Of a stretch of DNA of 64,000 nucleotides, positions 1 through 8,058 are shown in pieces. Made by a program: the position numbers and the translations under genes. The stretch lies in contig OY760867.2 of the NCBI GenBank assembly GCA_963664035.2, forward strand, positions 868,001 through 932,000. Direction: 5' to 3'. Position 1 is the first letter of the stretch. The number at the start of each line of letters is the position of its first letter. A model generated the notes under the pieces. It was given only the letters and a program-made list of their open reading frames with translations, searched no databases and was not told the origin of the DNA. The stretch comes from G958296245 sp963664035 (GTDB taxonomy: Bacteria > Chloroflexota > Dehalococcoidia > Lucifugimonadales > G958296245).

Positions 1-1
1 G

Positions 2-1135
2 ATCGGCGGCTCCGAGATGGAGATCATCGCGCGGGGTTGGCTCGTCTACAAGCTGACCGGCTCGGCGACGATCCTCGGCATAGTGGCGGCGGGCATATCG
101 ATGCCGCTGCTGGCGACGGCGCTGTTCGGGGGCGCGGTTGCCGACCGCTTCAACCGCAAGCGGCTGATCGTCCTCTACCCGCTCATCTCCACCAGCGTAT
201 CGCTGCTGATCGCCGTCTCCATCACAACCGGGGTGGTCACGTGGCAGATACTGCTGGTCACGTCGATGATGCAGGGCATATCGTGGTCGTTCGCGTGGCC
301 GGCGCGGCAGGCGCTGCTGCCCGAGCTGGTGGGCAAGGAGAAGCTGAGCAACGCGCTGGCGCTCAACTCGGCCGGAATGAGCGCCACCTCGCTCGCCGCG
401 CCCGCCGCCGCCGGGTTTCTGTACGCCTTCATCGGCGCGGACGGCGTCTTCTACATCACCACGGCCATGGGCGCGGTCGCCATCTGTCTGACCTTCCTCA
501 TCGGCGATCGGCCCAATCCGCGACGCAACCTGGGCGACAAGGTCTTCAACGAGATCAGGGCGGGCATGACGTACGTACTCGGCAGCCGGACCCTGCTCGT
601 ACTCCTCGCGGTCGGCATCGTGACGGCGATGCTCACGTCCCCGTTCAGCTACCTGCTCCCCGTGATGGTCGTGGACGTGTACGAGCTCGAGTCTGAGTCC
701 TACGGGCTGCTGGTGAGCGCGATGGGGTTGGGCGCGGTGATCAGCGGGCTCGTGGTCGCGTCCCTCGGACGCTGGCGGCGCGGCCTCATACTGGCCCTAG
801 GCATCCTGGTGGCGGGCGCATGCATGATGCTCGTTTCGCTCATACCGATCTACGCGGCGGCGATCGTCATCCTGTGGTTCAAGGGCCTGGGTAGCTCTGG
901 CCCGATGGCGCTCAAGCAGGCCCTCGTCATCGAGAACGTCGACGACCGCTTTCGCGGGCGAGTGATCAGCTTCATGTCGATGAACATGGGACTGACTCCG
1001 CTGGCCCTCATGCCCGCCGGGTTCCTGATCGACCGGCTCGGCGCCCGCATCGTCATCGGAATGCTCGCCGCCGTGACCCTGTCCGTCTTCGCCCTCCTGG
1101 TCACCACCCAGCGAAGGGTGGTCGCCCTGCAGTGA
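2..1135 (+). CDS. MFS transporter, 5' end outside window
   Basis: Inner-membrane major facilitator exporter of the MFS_3 (EntS-like) group; substrate unknown. The reading frame is open from base 2. The first visible residues already sit in TM1 (RGWLVYKLTGSATILG), and the loop 2-3 signature GGAVADRFNRKRL follows, so the true start and about 20-40 residues lie upstream of the window. About ten further hydrophobic segments are visible, and the family motif recurs in the second half (FRGRVISFMSMNMGL). The stop overlaps the GTG start of the next gene by four bases, suggesting translational coupling. Family assignment is firm; the transported compound cannot be told. Confidence 0.9.
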   Translation: MGGSEMEIIARGWLVYKLTGSATILGIVAAGISMPLLATALFGGAVADRFNRKRLIVLYPLISTSVSLLIAVSITTGVVTWQILLVTSMMQGISWSFAWPARQALLPELVGKEKLSNALALNSAGMSATSLAAPAAAGFLYAFIGADGVFYITTAMGAVAICLTFLIGDRPNPRRNLGDKVFNEIRAGMTYVLGSRTLLVLLAVGIVTAMLTSPFSYLLPVMVVDVYELESESYGLLVSAMGLGAVISGLVVASLGRWRRGLILALGILVAGACMMLVSLIPIYAAAIVILWFKGLGSSGPMALKQALVIENVDDRFRGRVISFMSMNMGLTPLALMPAGFLIDRLGARIVIGMLAAVTLSVFALLVTTQRRVVALQ

Positions 1136-1725
1136 CCAGCAAAGAAAGTCCAAGGGAGCGCCAAGTGAGCACAGGCGACGATGATGGTTGGAGGTCGCTG
1201 GGCACCCAGGGCGCGCACATTGAGATAGTGGAGTACGATCCCGAATGGCCCCTAGTCTTTGAGCGTGAGGCAAAGGCCATCCTGGAGGAATGCAGTCCCT
1301 GGATCACCGACGTGCAACATATCGGCAGCACCTCAGCACCGGGCCTCTCCGCCAAGCCGATCCTGGACATGATGCCCTTAGCGGCCAGCACGGACGACGC
1401 CGCTAGAGCAGTGTCCAAAATGGAGGTGCTCGGGTACCTGTACCGTGGCGACAACGGAATCCCGGGGCGGTACTACTTCGACCGGGTCGTCGGTGGCCGC
1501 ACCGTCGCGCACGTCCACATGTTCCCAGTCCGGCATCCCGACGTCCAGAGACACCTGATCTTCCGCGACTATCTCAGATCCCATCCCGACGTTCTCCAGG
1601 ATTACGAACGACTGAAGCGGGCGCTCGCGTCGAAGTACCGGGACAACCGCCGAGCATATACCGACGAGAAGGCTGAGTTCATCAACTTGATCATCGAGAC
1701 CGCGATGTCACAACCCGCGGTTTAG
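1132..1725 (+). CDS. GrpB family protein (UPF0157), nucleotidyltransferase-like
   Basis: 197-aa cytosolic protein of the GrpB family. Typical signatures are visible: EYDPEWPLVFEREA near the N terminus, HIGSTSAPGLSAKPILDMM in the middle (the GS plus D arrangement of the nucleotidyltransferase fold) and HVHMF later. GrpB proteins are related to minimal nucleotidyltransferases, but no defined reaction is established for most of them. GTG start overlapping the upstream MFS stop (GTGA); an internal GTG at 1165 is a possible alternative. Family call confident, function unknown. Confidence 0.85.
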   Translation: MTSKESPRERQVSTGDDDGWRSLGTQGAHIEIVEYDPEWPLVFEREAKAILEECSPWITDVQHIGSTSAPGLSAKPILDMMPLAASTDDAARAVSKMEVLGYLYRGDNGIPGRYYFDRVVGGRTVAHVHMFPVRHPDVQRHLIFRDYLRSHPDVLQDYERLKRALASKYRDNRRAYTDEKAEFINLIIETAMSQPAV

Positions 1726-1745
1726 AGAGCGGAAAGGAGCGGCTC

Positions 1746-2156
1746 TTGATAAGGCACATAGCCAGCATCGCCGAGATCGTCGAGGACATGGCGGCCGCGG
1801 TCGCGTTCTACCGGGACGTGCTCGGCCTGGAGGTAGAATGGACGGAGGGCACGGGCTACGCGACCGCCAAGGTCGCGGGCGCGATGCACTTCGGCATCTG
1901 GAGCCGGGAGGAGGCGGCGCAGGCAACGCTGGGAGACAAGGCAGCCGCGTCCAGCATCCCGCTGGGCTTCACGGTAGAGTTCGAGGTAGACGAGGTGCGG
2001 GCGGCGTCGGATACCCTGGAGAGCAAGGGGTGGGAGGTGCTACAGCAGCCCCGCACGGAGGACTGGGGCCAGGCCACGAGCCGCTTCCTATCGCCGAGCG
2101 GGGCGCTCTGCGGCGTAGCCGAGACGCCGTGGGCGAGGGAGTTATCCGGGAGCTAA
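1746..2156 (+). CDS. VOC family protein (glyoxalase/bleomycin-resistance fold)
   Basis: 136-aa single-domain vicinal-oxygen-chelate protein. The N terminus has the usual beta-alpha start with VEDMAAAVAFYRDVLGLEVEW, and the C-terminal half carries GFTVEFEVDEV and the SPSGALCGVAE strand. Such proteins are metal-dependent lyases, isomerases or dioxygenases, or resistance proteins; the substrate cannot be inferred. TTG start preceded by the ribosome-binding sequence GGAAAGGAGC. It lies 20 bp after the GrpB gene on the same strand. Confidence 0.85.
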   Translation: MIRHIASIAEIVEDMAAAVAFYRDVLGLEVEWTEGTGYATAKVAGAMHFGIWSREEAAQATLGDKAAASSIPLGFTVEFEVDEVRAASDTLESKGWEVLQQPRTEDWGQATSRFLSPSGALCGVAETPWARELSGS

Positions 2157-2236
2157 CATGCCCTAGACCTGCCCTTTCCGGAAGCGCGGCAAGCCAGGCG
2201 CCGTCAGGTGGCATGGTAGCGTCTCCCCCAAACATG

Positions 2237-2256
2237 CTGTATGCTATGGTATACAG
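2237..2256. promoter_or_regulatory. Inverted repeat at the HigBA start (candidate operator)
   Basis: CTGTAT at 2237-2242 and ATACAG at 2251-2256 form a perfect 6-bp inverted repeat with an 8-bp spacer, next to the -10-like sequences TATGGT/TATACA. It overlaps the possible start codons of the toxin gene. Toxin-antitoxin operons are usually autorepressed through such palindromes, so an operator role is likely but inferred only. Confidence 0.4.
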
Positions 2257-2561
2257 TGCTCAGGATAGTCCAGAGCGGGACGTTCAGGAAGTGGCTAGCC
2301 AAGCTGCGGGATAGGCGAGCGGCAGACCGTATTGCTGTGCGGCTACAGCGTGCGGTACGGGGAAACCTCGGAGACGTGCAGCCTGTCGGGGAGGGCATTT
2401 CGGAGATGAGAATCCACTACGGGCCGGGCTACCGTCTCTACTTCGTGCGCGAAGGCTCCAACATCATCGTATTGCTGTGCGGCGGCGACAAGGGTAGTCA
2501 AGACCGGGACATAGAGCGGGCCAAGCGCATGGCCGCGGGCAGGAGAAGGCAGAATGCCTGA
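2241..2561 (+). CDS. RelE/HigB-family addiction module toxin
   Basis: 106-aa toxin of the phage-derived HigB/Gp49-like branch of the RelE/ParE superfamily, probably an mRNA interferase. Diagnostic features: FRKWLAKLRDRRAADRI at the N terminus, the central GISEMRIHYGPGYRLYF strand, then IIVLLCGGDKGSQDRDI and a basic C terminus. Toxin-first order, with its 3' end overlapping the antitoxin start by eight bases, is typical of this family. ATG at 2241 is given; GTG at 2256 fits the family N terminus equally well. Confidence 0.85.
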   Translation: MLWYTVLRIVQSGTFRKWLAKLRDRRAADRIAVRLQRAVRGNLGDVQPVGEGISEMRIHYGPGYRLYFVREGSNIIVLLCGGDKGSQDRDIERAKRMAAGRRRQNA

Positions 2562-2853
2562 GACGTATACGGAGTGGAGGCTGGAGGACTACATAACCTC
2601 CGGAGAGCGGGCGCGCGGGGTCCTCGAGGCGGCCGTGGAGGAGGACCCGGGGGACGGAAGCCTGATACGCGACGTGCTCGGCGCCATCGCCCGCTCCCAG
2701 AACATGAGCGCCCTGGCCCGCGACACGGGCCTGAACCGGGCCGGCCTGTACAAGGCGTTGTCCGAGGACGGCAATCCGTCGTTCGCAACCGTCATGAGGA
2801 TTACCCGCGCCCTGGGGCTCCGGCTACGCCTGGAGCCCGTAGAGAGGCGCTAG
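2554..2853 (+). CDS. HigA-family addiction module antidote (HTH)
   Basis: 99-aa antitoxin with an N-terminal linker (WRLEDYITSGERARGVLEAA) and a C-terminal Xre-like helix-turn-helix (MSALARDTGLNRAGLYKAL, then NPSFATVMRITRALGLRL). It matches the putative addiction module antidote family that pairs with the RelE-like toxin upstream. Overlaps that gene by eight bases, so the two are co-translated. It probably binds both the toxin and the operator upstream. Confidence 0.88.
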   Translation: MPETYTEWRLEDYITSGERARGVLEAAVEEDPGDGSLIRDVLGAIARSQNMSALARDTGLNRAGLYKALSEDGNPSFATVMRITRALGLRLRLEPVERR

Positions 2854-2886
2854 CGGGCCCGATACTTGGCGTGACCGGCTGGCGGG

Positions 2887-4044
2887 TCAGGCTTGGCCCT
2901 GCCGCTCCATCTGGTGGCGGACGCGGGCTGGCAGGTCGCCGCGTATCGCCTCGAGTGAGCGTATCAGCAGCGAGCGGTCCTCGATGGGCAGGTCGATCCT
3001 CACGCCGCCTCGGCGGTGGGACTCGCGCATGGCGATGGCTACCTCGAGCGCGTCGCGCCCGTCCCTGCCTGAGCAGCGCGGGGGCTGGCCGGTCTCGATG
3101 GCGTTGACGAGGTCGGCGACTATGGTCAGACCCATACCCTGCATCCTGGCCGGCCACGGGTACGGGTACTCGACCGGAAGGGGCCCCTGGCCGCGTCTCG
3201 ACAGCGAGCGGGTCGAGTATGGCGCATCGTCGGACGGGGGCTGGAGCAGCAGCAACTGGCACTTGCCTATGCTGTCCATGACCCTGACGCGGGCCTTTTC
3301 GCCTATCACGTCGAGCTCCCACCCGGCGGCGCCGGTGGGCGTGGACCTGTAGTAGCCGCGGGCGCCGTTGGCGAAGGCGAGATAGCCGTTGCCGGTCAGG
3401 TCTATGTCGCCCGCGGCGGCCTCGTCCGACTCCATCTCGGCGAAGACCCAGTCCACCTTGCCGTCGCCGCCCGCCATGTAGCGCAGAATGTCGATGACGT
3501 GGCTGCCGTTGTGGGAGATGCCCGACGCCGAGTACGCGGTCACCTGGAGGATGTCGCCGAGGTCGCCGGCCTCGATCATCTGCCTGGCCTCGTAGTAGAA
3601 CGGGTTCCAGCGGCGGGCGCAGTTCACGGCCAGCGCCGCTCCATGCTCCTCGCAGGTATCGACCATGGCGTCCGCCTCTTCGAGGCTGAACGAGATGGGC
3701 TTCTCCGCCCAGATGGCCTTCACGCCGGCCCTGGCGGCGTCCTGGACTATCCGGGCGCGTATCTTGGCGGTGGTGGTGACGCTGACGACGTCGATGCTCT
3801 CCTTCTCGAACATCTCGCGGTAGTCGGGGTAGAGGTGGTCGTCGGAGAGGCCCCAGCGCTCGCCGAAGAGGGCGCGCTGCTCGTCGTGGGGGTCTGCGCC
3901 GGCGACCAATTCGGTGTGGGGCGAGGCGTCGTAGGCGGGGGCGTGGCAGTACGGCAGGAAGAGGGAGCCGCCCCGCTGGATCTCGTCGTCGAATGTGCTT
4001 CCCATCCGGCCCAACCCGATAACCGCCGCTCTGTACCGCGTCAT
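2887..4044 (-). CDS. Gfo/Idh/MocA family NAD(P)-dependent oxidoreductase (copy 1)
   Basis: 385-aa cytosolic dehydrogenase. The N-terminal Rossmann motif is AVIGLGRMGSTFDDE, and the AEKPISFSLEEAD segment carries the EKP motif typical of the family. The C-terminal domain has NCARRWNP and GNGYLAFANGARG. Substrates in this family are sugars, inositols or related polyols; none can be assigned here. Start chosen at ATG 4044 because AGGAG lies seven bases upstream; a longer frame starting at 4080 lacks a ribosome site. A close paralogue with the same opening sequence lies on the other strand at 6611-7762. Confidence 0.9.
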   Translation of the reverse strand: MTRYRAAVIGLGRMGSTFDDEIQRGGSLFLPYCHAPAYDASPHTELVAGADPHDEQRALFGERWGLSDDHLYPDYREMFEKESIDVVSVTTTAKIRARIVQDAARAGVKAIWAEKPISFSLEEADAMVDTCEEHGAALAVNCARRWNPFYYEARQMIEAGDLGDILQVTAYSASGISHNGSHVIDILRYMAGGDGKVDWVFAEMESDEAAAGDIDLTGNGYLAFANGARGYYRSTPTGAAGWELDVIGEKARVRVMDSIGKCQLLLLQPPSDDAPYSTRSLSRRGQGPLPVEYPYPWPARMQGMGLTIVADLVNAIETGQPPRCSGRDGRDALEVAIAMRESHRRGGVRIDLPIEDRSLLIRSLEAIRGDLPARVRHQMERQGQA

Positions 4045-4129
4045 TTCATTCTCCTGTATTTGGATTACCGTCCCGAGCACGTATGGGGCTCGCCGGCCCG
4101 CTTTGCCGGAGGGGGACTCCTATGTCCGC

Positions 4130-4723
4130 TCATTGTGCCTCATTCAGCTTTGGGTTGCCTGACCTGTCAAGGAGGCTGATGTTACCTGCATCAGCCAGTT
4201 TCAGCGCTGCTATATACGTTGACCGTACAGGGTCATTTCTGAGCATCTCAGGGAAGATAGGTTGGCCGACGAGCAAGCCCCCCGCCTTTACGCAGAGGAC
4301 GTAGTAACAGACTGCCCTCGCAGTACGTCCATTCCCATTCCTAAAGGGATGGACGTGATTGATGCGCCACAAAGCCCACGCTGCGAGGGGCACGGCTTGG
4401 CTCCACCAGCTTCCCTTCAGTGTCTTTAGAAACTCATTCATCATGAGGGGCACGTCAGCGGCATCTGGGGCAATGTACTCTCCTACCCTCACTGGCTCAT
4501 CGCGGTATCGCCCCGCTTCGTCATGGAGGCCCGCAACCGCATGGAAGTTGATAGCCTTAATGAAGGAGTGAGACAACAATGATGGAGCTCGAGATCCGTC
4601 CTCATCCAGGGCAGCACGGACCACCGTACCTAGGAAGCTGTAGTATCGGGCGGTGTTCTCTGCTTCAAACTGCTGATACCTCGGATGGTTTTCAGTCCCG
4701 CCACATGACGCATACACATCCAC
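4130..4723 (-). CDS. Fic family protein
   Basis: 197-aa Fic-fold protein, the type that usually transfers AMP from ATP to target proteins. The catalytic loop is HPFRNGNGRTAR at about residues 124-135, with the catalytic His and the phosphate-binding GNGR present. The residue that is normally Asp or Glu and binds Mg2+ is Asn here. No inhibitory [S/T]xxxE[G/N] helix was obvious, although the preceding small gene could serve as a partner. GTG start four bases after that gene, so the two form one operon. Family call firm, activity uncertain. Confidence 0.85.
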   Translation of the reverse strand: MDVYASCGGTENHPRYQQFEAENTARYYSFLGTVVRAALDEDGSRAPSLLSHSFIKAINFHAVAGLHDEAGRYRDEPVRVGEYIAPDAADVPLMMNEFLKTLKGSWWSQAVPLAAWALWRINHVHPFRNGNGRTARAVCYYVLCVKAGGLLVGQPIFPEMLRNDPVRSTYIAALKLADAGNISLLDRSGNPKLNEAQ

Positions 4724-4727
4724 GGCA

Positions 4728-5153
4728 TCACTCCATCTCTCTCAGCCATTTTTCAATCTGCTCGCGGGAGGCCGTGCTCCTGCTGCTCATCATGCCCATG
4801 ACGAAAGAGACCTTTTGGGCATGTTTCTCCTCCGGCGTCATGGGCCTGACCGCCTGGCGGAGTAGCTCATCAGTTAGGAATAAAGACGGTTGACCTGTTG
4901 GTAGACCTGTCTCTTCGGTATTCGGCAGTCCTGTTGACGCAGGCTCGTGGACCGCACACCGGATGAGCGCGTCGGGTTGCCTCGCAACGTAAGCCGCGGT
5001 GAGTTCGGCAACTTGGTCAGGCAGGACGAAGTCGCCGACGACATCGTCTTGCGTAATCAGTAGCCACTTGCCCTCATACTGCTCGATCAACCTGTCCTGA
5101 TTATTCTCCCAAAAGGTCACGGCCTGCTCCAACGCAGTCACCTCTTGCGCCAC
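4728..5153 (-). CDS. Small protein encoded upstream of Fic (DUF5678-like N terminus)
   Basis: 141-aa protein of unknown function. An N-terminal stretch (NQDRLIEQYEGKWLLITQDDVVGDF) resembles short proteins in which a beta-hairpin reads 'the agent keeps this'; the resemblance to DUF5678 is from memory. Start chosen at GTG 5153 because the ribosome site AAAGGAGGAG lies just upstream; the frame itself opens further 5'. Stop lies four bases before the Fic start, indicating a two-gene unit in which it may be a cognate partner or antitoxin. No catalytic motif seen. Confidence 0.6.
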   Translation of the reverse strand: MAQEVTALEQAVTFWENNQDRLIEQYEGKWLLITQDDVVGDFVLPDQVAELTAAYVARQPDALIRCAVHEPASTGLPNTEETGLPTGQPSLFLTDELLRQAVRPMTPEEKHAQKVSFVMGMMSSRSTASREQIEKWLREME

Positions 5154-5274
5154 GTCGCTCCTCCTTTCAAGGTGAGGCGCTACCACACCCATAGCTGATT
5201 TCAAGGCCCACACTGCCGGGGAGAAGATGCTAACCGAACTCTCGTGCCAGCGTCAACGCCCACGCGCCACGCCC

Positions 5275-6467
5275 CAGGGCCTTTTCAAAGTCTAAGAGAA
5301 GTACGAGAATAGGAGGCAAGGAGGTGCGCAATGAGAGGGCCACCGTCGTTGCCAGAGGAGTTCAGTCTGCTGCGGGAGGCATTCGGGAGCATAACGGACC
5401 ATCGCCGTAGCCGTGGGAAAGTGCATTCCCTGGAGGGGGTATTGAGCCTGACGGTGTTAGCGCTCATGTGCGGACAGCGCTCGTTGAGCGCCGTGCGCAG
5501 ATTCGGGGAGTGCTACCCACAGTTGCTGAGCGGGCTGGGGTTGAGACGCAGCCCGTCGGTGCCGACGTTGTCAAGGTTGCTGCGAATGGTGTCCATATCG
5601 GAGGTGCGCGCCGCTCTGATGGGCTTGGTGTTGAAGTTGGCCGAGCTGCGGGGCAACGAGATAGACGTGGTGTCGATGGACGGCAAGAGTGTGCGGGGCG
5701 TTTGGGAGGACGATGAGCAGTTGAAGCTGTTGCATCTGTTCAGCCGGGAGGGGTCGATGGCGCTGGACCAGGTGGAGATAGCTCGCCACCTGGATGAGCC
5801 GAGAGCGGCCGAGGAGTGGATCCGGTCGCTGTCGGCACACTTTCCGAGTCTGAAAGTGCTGAGTGGAGATGCGCTCTACGCCGATACGAGCCTTGCCGAA
5901 ACCATCCTGGCCGAGGGCAAGGACTACGTGGTCAAGCTCAAAAAAACCAACCCCAGCTCTTCGAAGACGTACAGATGCTCTTCTCCGAGCCAGGCGAGCC
6001 CGATCTACAAGTGACGACCAAGGGACATGGCCGGCTGGAGCAGCGAGCCGTGTGGCTATCATCGGAGCTTGCCGACTACAGCGACTTTCCGGGTCTATCC
6101 AATGTGATCATGGTCAGAAAGCTGGTCAAACACCTCAAAAGCAACCAGTTGGTCGAAAGCGTGCAGTACGCCGTCACCAGCCTGTCTCACATCGGGCCTA
6201 GGCGAGCACTCTCACTGATGCGGGGGCATTGGGGCATCGAGAACAGCTTGTTCCACATCAAGGATGATAGCTTCGGCGAAGACCGTCACGTCATGCAGCA
6301 CCACGGCAGCGGCGCAGTGCTCAGCCTGCTCAGGAACATTGCCTTGACTCTGCTCAGAGGCGCCTGCTCGCTCTGGTCATCGAAGGAGCCTCTCACGGGC
6401 AGAGCACAGAGACTCGATGCCCAGCCATCTGTCGTCCTACTCCCACCCTGACTTTGAAAAGGCCCTG
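5275..6467 (+). mobile_element. ISAs1-family insertion sequence, complete ends
   Basis: 1193-bp element bounded by perfect 18-bp inverted repeats: CAGGGCCTTTTCAAAGTC at 5275-5292 and its exact complement at 6450-6467. A 9-bp direct repeat GCCACGCCC flanks it (5266-5274 and 6468-6476), the target-site duplication expected for this family (8-10 bp). Perfect ends and duplication mean a recent insertion. It sits between the Fic operon and the second Gfo/Idh gene. Internal transposase gene is split by one frameshift. Confidence 0.95.
5331..6451 (+). pseudogene. ISAs1-family DDE transposase, split by a -1 frameshift
   Basis: Two overlapping frames together make one ISAs1 transposase of about 373 aa. 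The first (5331-6014) carries the N-terminal FGSITDHRRSRGKVHSLEGVL, the catalytic VVSMDGKSVRG and LSGDALYADTSLAE. The second continues with KNQPQLFEDVQMLF and the HWGIENSLFHIKDDSFGEDR block. The switch falls at seven consecutive A bases (5940-5946), where the family sequence is restored by moving back one base. This could be a real inactivating indel, an assembly homopolymer error, or slippage-dependent expression. Confidence 0.85.
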
Positions 6468-6610
6468 GCCACGCCCCCGGATCCAAGAGCGGCGTTGCCC
6501 CGCCTATCGGCAGTGGCGATGCACCACTAACAATTCGAAGGCCTAGCCTGTTGCGCGCAGTCCGCAGTGTTGGTACAACATAGGCGCATCAATCCAGCAG
6601 GAGGACCACC

Positions 6611-7762
6611 ATGTCAACATATCGCGCCGCGGTCATCGGTCTGGGCCGCATGGGAAGCACTTTCGATGACGAGATGACCAGGGGCGGGTCGGTGTTCCTT
6701 CCCTACTGTCACGGGCCCGCCTACATCCATTCGCAGAGGACGGAGCTCGTCGCCGGGGCGGACATCCACGACGAGCAGCGCGCCATCTTCGGCGAGCGCT
6801 GGGGGCTGGGCGACGACCGGCTCTTCTCGGACTTCGAGGAGATGCTGGACAAGGCGAAGCCGGACATAGTGTCCGTCTGCACCACCGCGCGCATCCGCGG
6901 CGAGGTCGTCAAGAAGGTCGCCCGAGCGGGCGTGAAGGCGATATGGGCGGAGAAGCCGTTGACCTTCAGCCTGGCGGAGGGCGACGAGATGGTGCGCGTG
7001 TGCCGGGAGGAGGGCGTGTCGTTGGCAGTCAACTGCGCCCGGCGATGGAACCCGCTCTACAGCCAGGCCAGGGACATCATAGAGGCGGGCCACATAGGCA
7101 ACGTGCTCCAGGTCACGGCGCACGCCGCGTGCAACCTGTCGTCGAACGGCAGCCACCTGCTGGACACCGTGAGGTTCCTGGCGGGTGGCGACGTGCAGTG
7201 GGTCCTAGGGGAGATGGAGTCGGACGAGGCGGCGGCTACGGACGAGGACGTAAGGGCCAACGGCTACCTGGTCTTCGACAACGGCGCTCGCGCCTTCGTC
7301 AGGGCGATGGAGACCGGAGGCGCGTTGTGGGACTTCGACGTCATCGGGGAGAGCGGCCGCATACGGACGCCCAACGACGGCCAGGCCTGGGAGCTCACCA
7401 GCATGGCCGCCGAGCAGTTCCCACCGGTAGAGAACAGGCGGCCCGGTGTGAGGGCCCGAACGCACCCGGTCACGCACCAGTTCCCGTGGCCGACCCACAT
7501 TCAGGGTATGGGCCTGACGATAGTCGACGACATCGTATCGTCGATCGAGAACGGCCACCCGCCGAAGTGCTCCGGGGAGGACGCGCTGAAGGCCCTGGAG
7601 ACCGGCATCGCAATGCGGGAGTCCCACCGGCGCGGCTTCGTGCGGGTGGACCTGCCGCTGGAGGACCGCGGCCTGCAGGTGGTGTCAAGCGAGACGTCGG
7701 GCGACGAGGTGCCTGCGCGCATTCGCCGGGCGAGGGCCGCGGCGAGCCCCCAAGGCGGCTAG
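6611..7762 (+). CDS. Gfo/Idh/MocA family NAD(P)-dependent oxidoreductase (copy 2)
   Basis: 383-aa paralogue of the gene at 2887-4044: both start YRAAVIGLGRMGSTFDDE and share FGERWGL, RAGVKAIWAEKP, NCARRWNP and NGSH-D blocks throughout. Rossmann domain at the N terminus, alpha/beta substrate domain at the C terminus. ATG preceded by AGGAGGACCACC, a strong ribosome site. Faces away from the first copy, with the Fic operon and an IS between them. Substrate unknown; the two copies probably act on related polyols or sugars. Confidence 0.9.
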   Translation: MSTYRAAVIGLGRMGSTFDDEMTRGGSVFLPYCHGPAYIHSQRTELVAGADIHDEQRAIFGERWGLGDDRLFSDFEEMLDKAKPDIVSVCTTARIRGEVVKKVARAGVKAIWAEKPLTFSLAEGDEMVRVCREEGVSLAVNCARRWNPLYSQARDIIEAGHIGNVLQVTAHAACNLSSNGSHLLDTVRFLAGGDVQWVLGEMESDEAAATDEDVRANGYLVFDNGARAFVRAMETGGALWDFDVIGESGRIRTPNDGQAWELTSMAAEQFPPVENRRPGVRARTHPVTHQFPWPTHIQGMGLTIVDDIVSSIENGHPPKCSGEDALKALETGIAMRESHRRGFVRVDLPLEDRGLQVVSSETSGDEVPARIRRARAAASPQGG

Positions 7763-8052
7763 GCCATGTACAGCGTTAGGCCGGCGTGGGGGAAGGATAC
7801 GCTGAGGTTGGCGTGGAGGCGGCGCTGGAGGGTGATGGCGTAGGCGTCCCTGGGGTCGCCGTCTTCGGCGCGGTGGGGGCAGGGCCGGCCCAGGTCCTGC
7901 TGGGGGCAGAGGTGCATCCCGGTGGCGTCCTCCCAGAGGCCGACGACGCGCATGGGGGCGTACAGCGCCTCGGCGCAGGCTCGCAGCTCTGGGATGGTCT
8001 CGCTGGCGCGAAACGGCCCCTCGGTCCTGAGCTCTACCACGACGTGCTCCAA
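7759..8052 (-). CDS. Small hypothetical protein downstream of thiL
   Basis: 97-aa protein without a recognised domain; it reads MEHVVVELRTEGPFRASET at the start and has two Cys-x-His-like pairs (HLCPQQDLGRPCPH) in the middle. TTG start six bases after the thiL stop, so it is probably co-translated with thiL. It overlaps the convergent Gfo/Idh gene by four bases. In this GC-rich genome long false frames are common, so its reality rests mostly on spacing. Confidence 0.45.
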   Translation of the reverse strand: MEHVVVELRTEGPFRASETIPELRACAEALYAPMRVVGLWEDATGMHLCPQQDLGRPCPHRAEDGDPRDAYAITLQRRLHANLSVSFPHAGLTLYMA

Positions 8053-8058
8053 GGGCCG

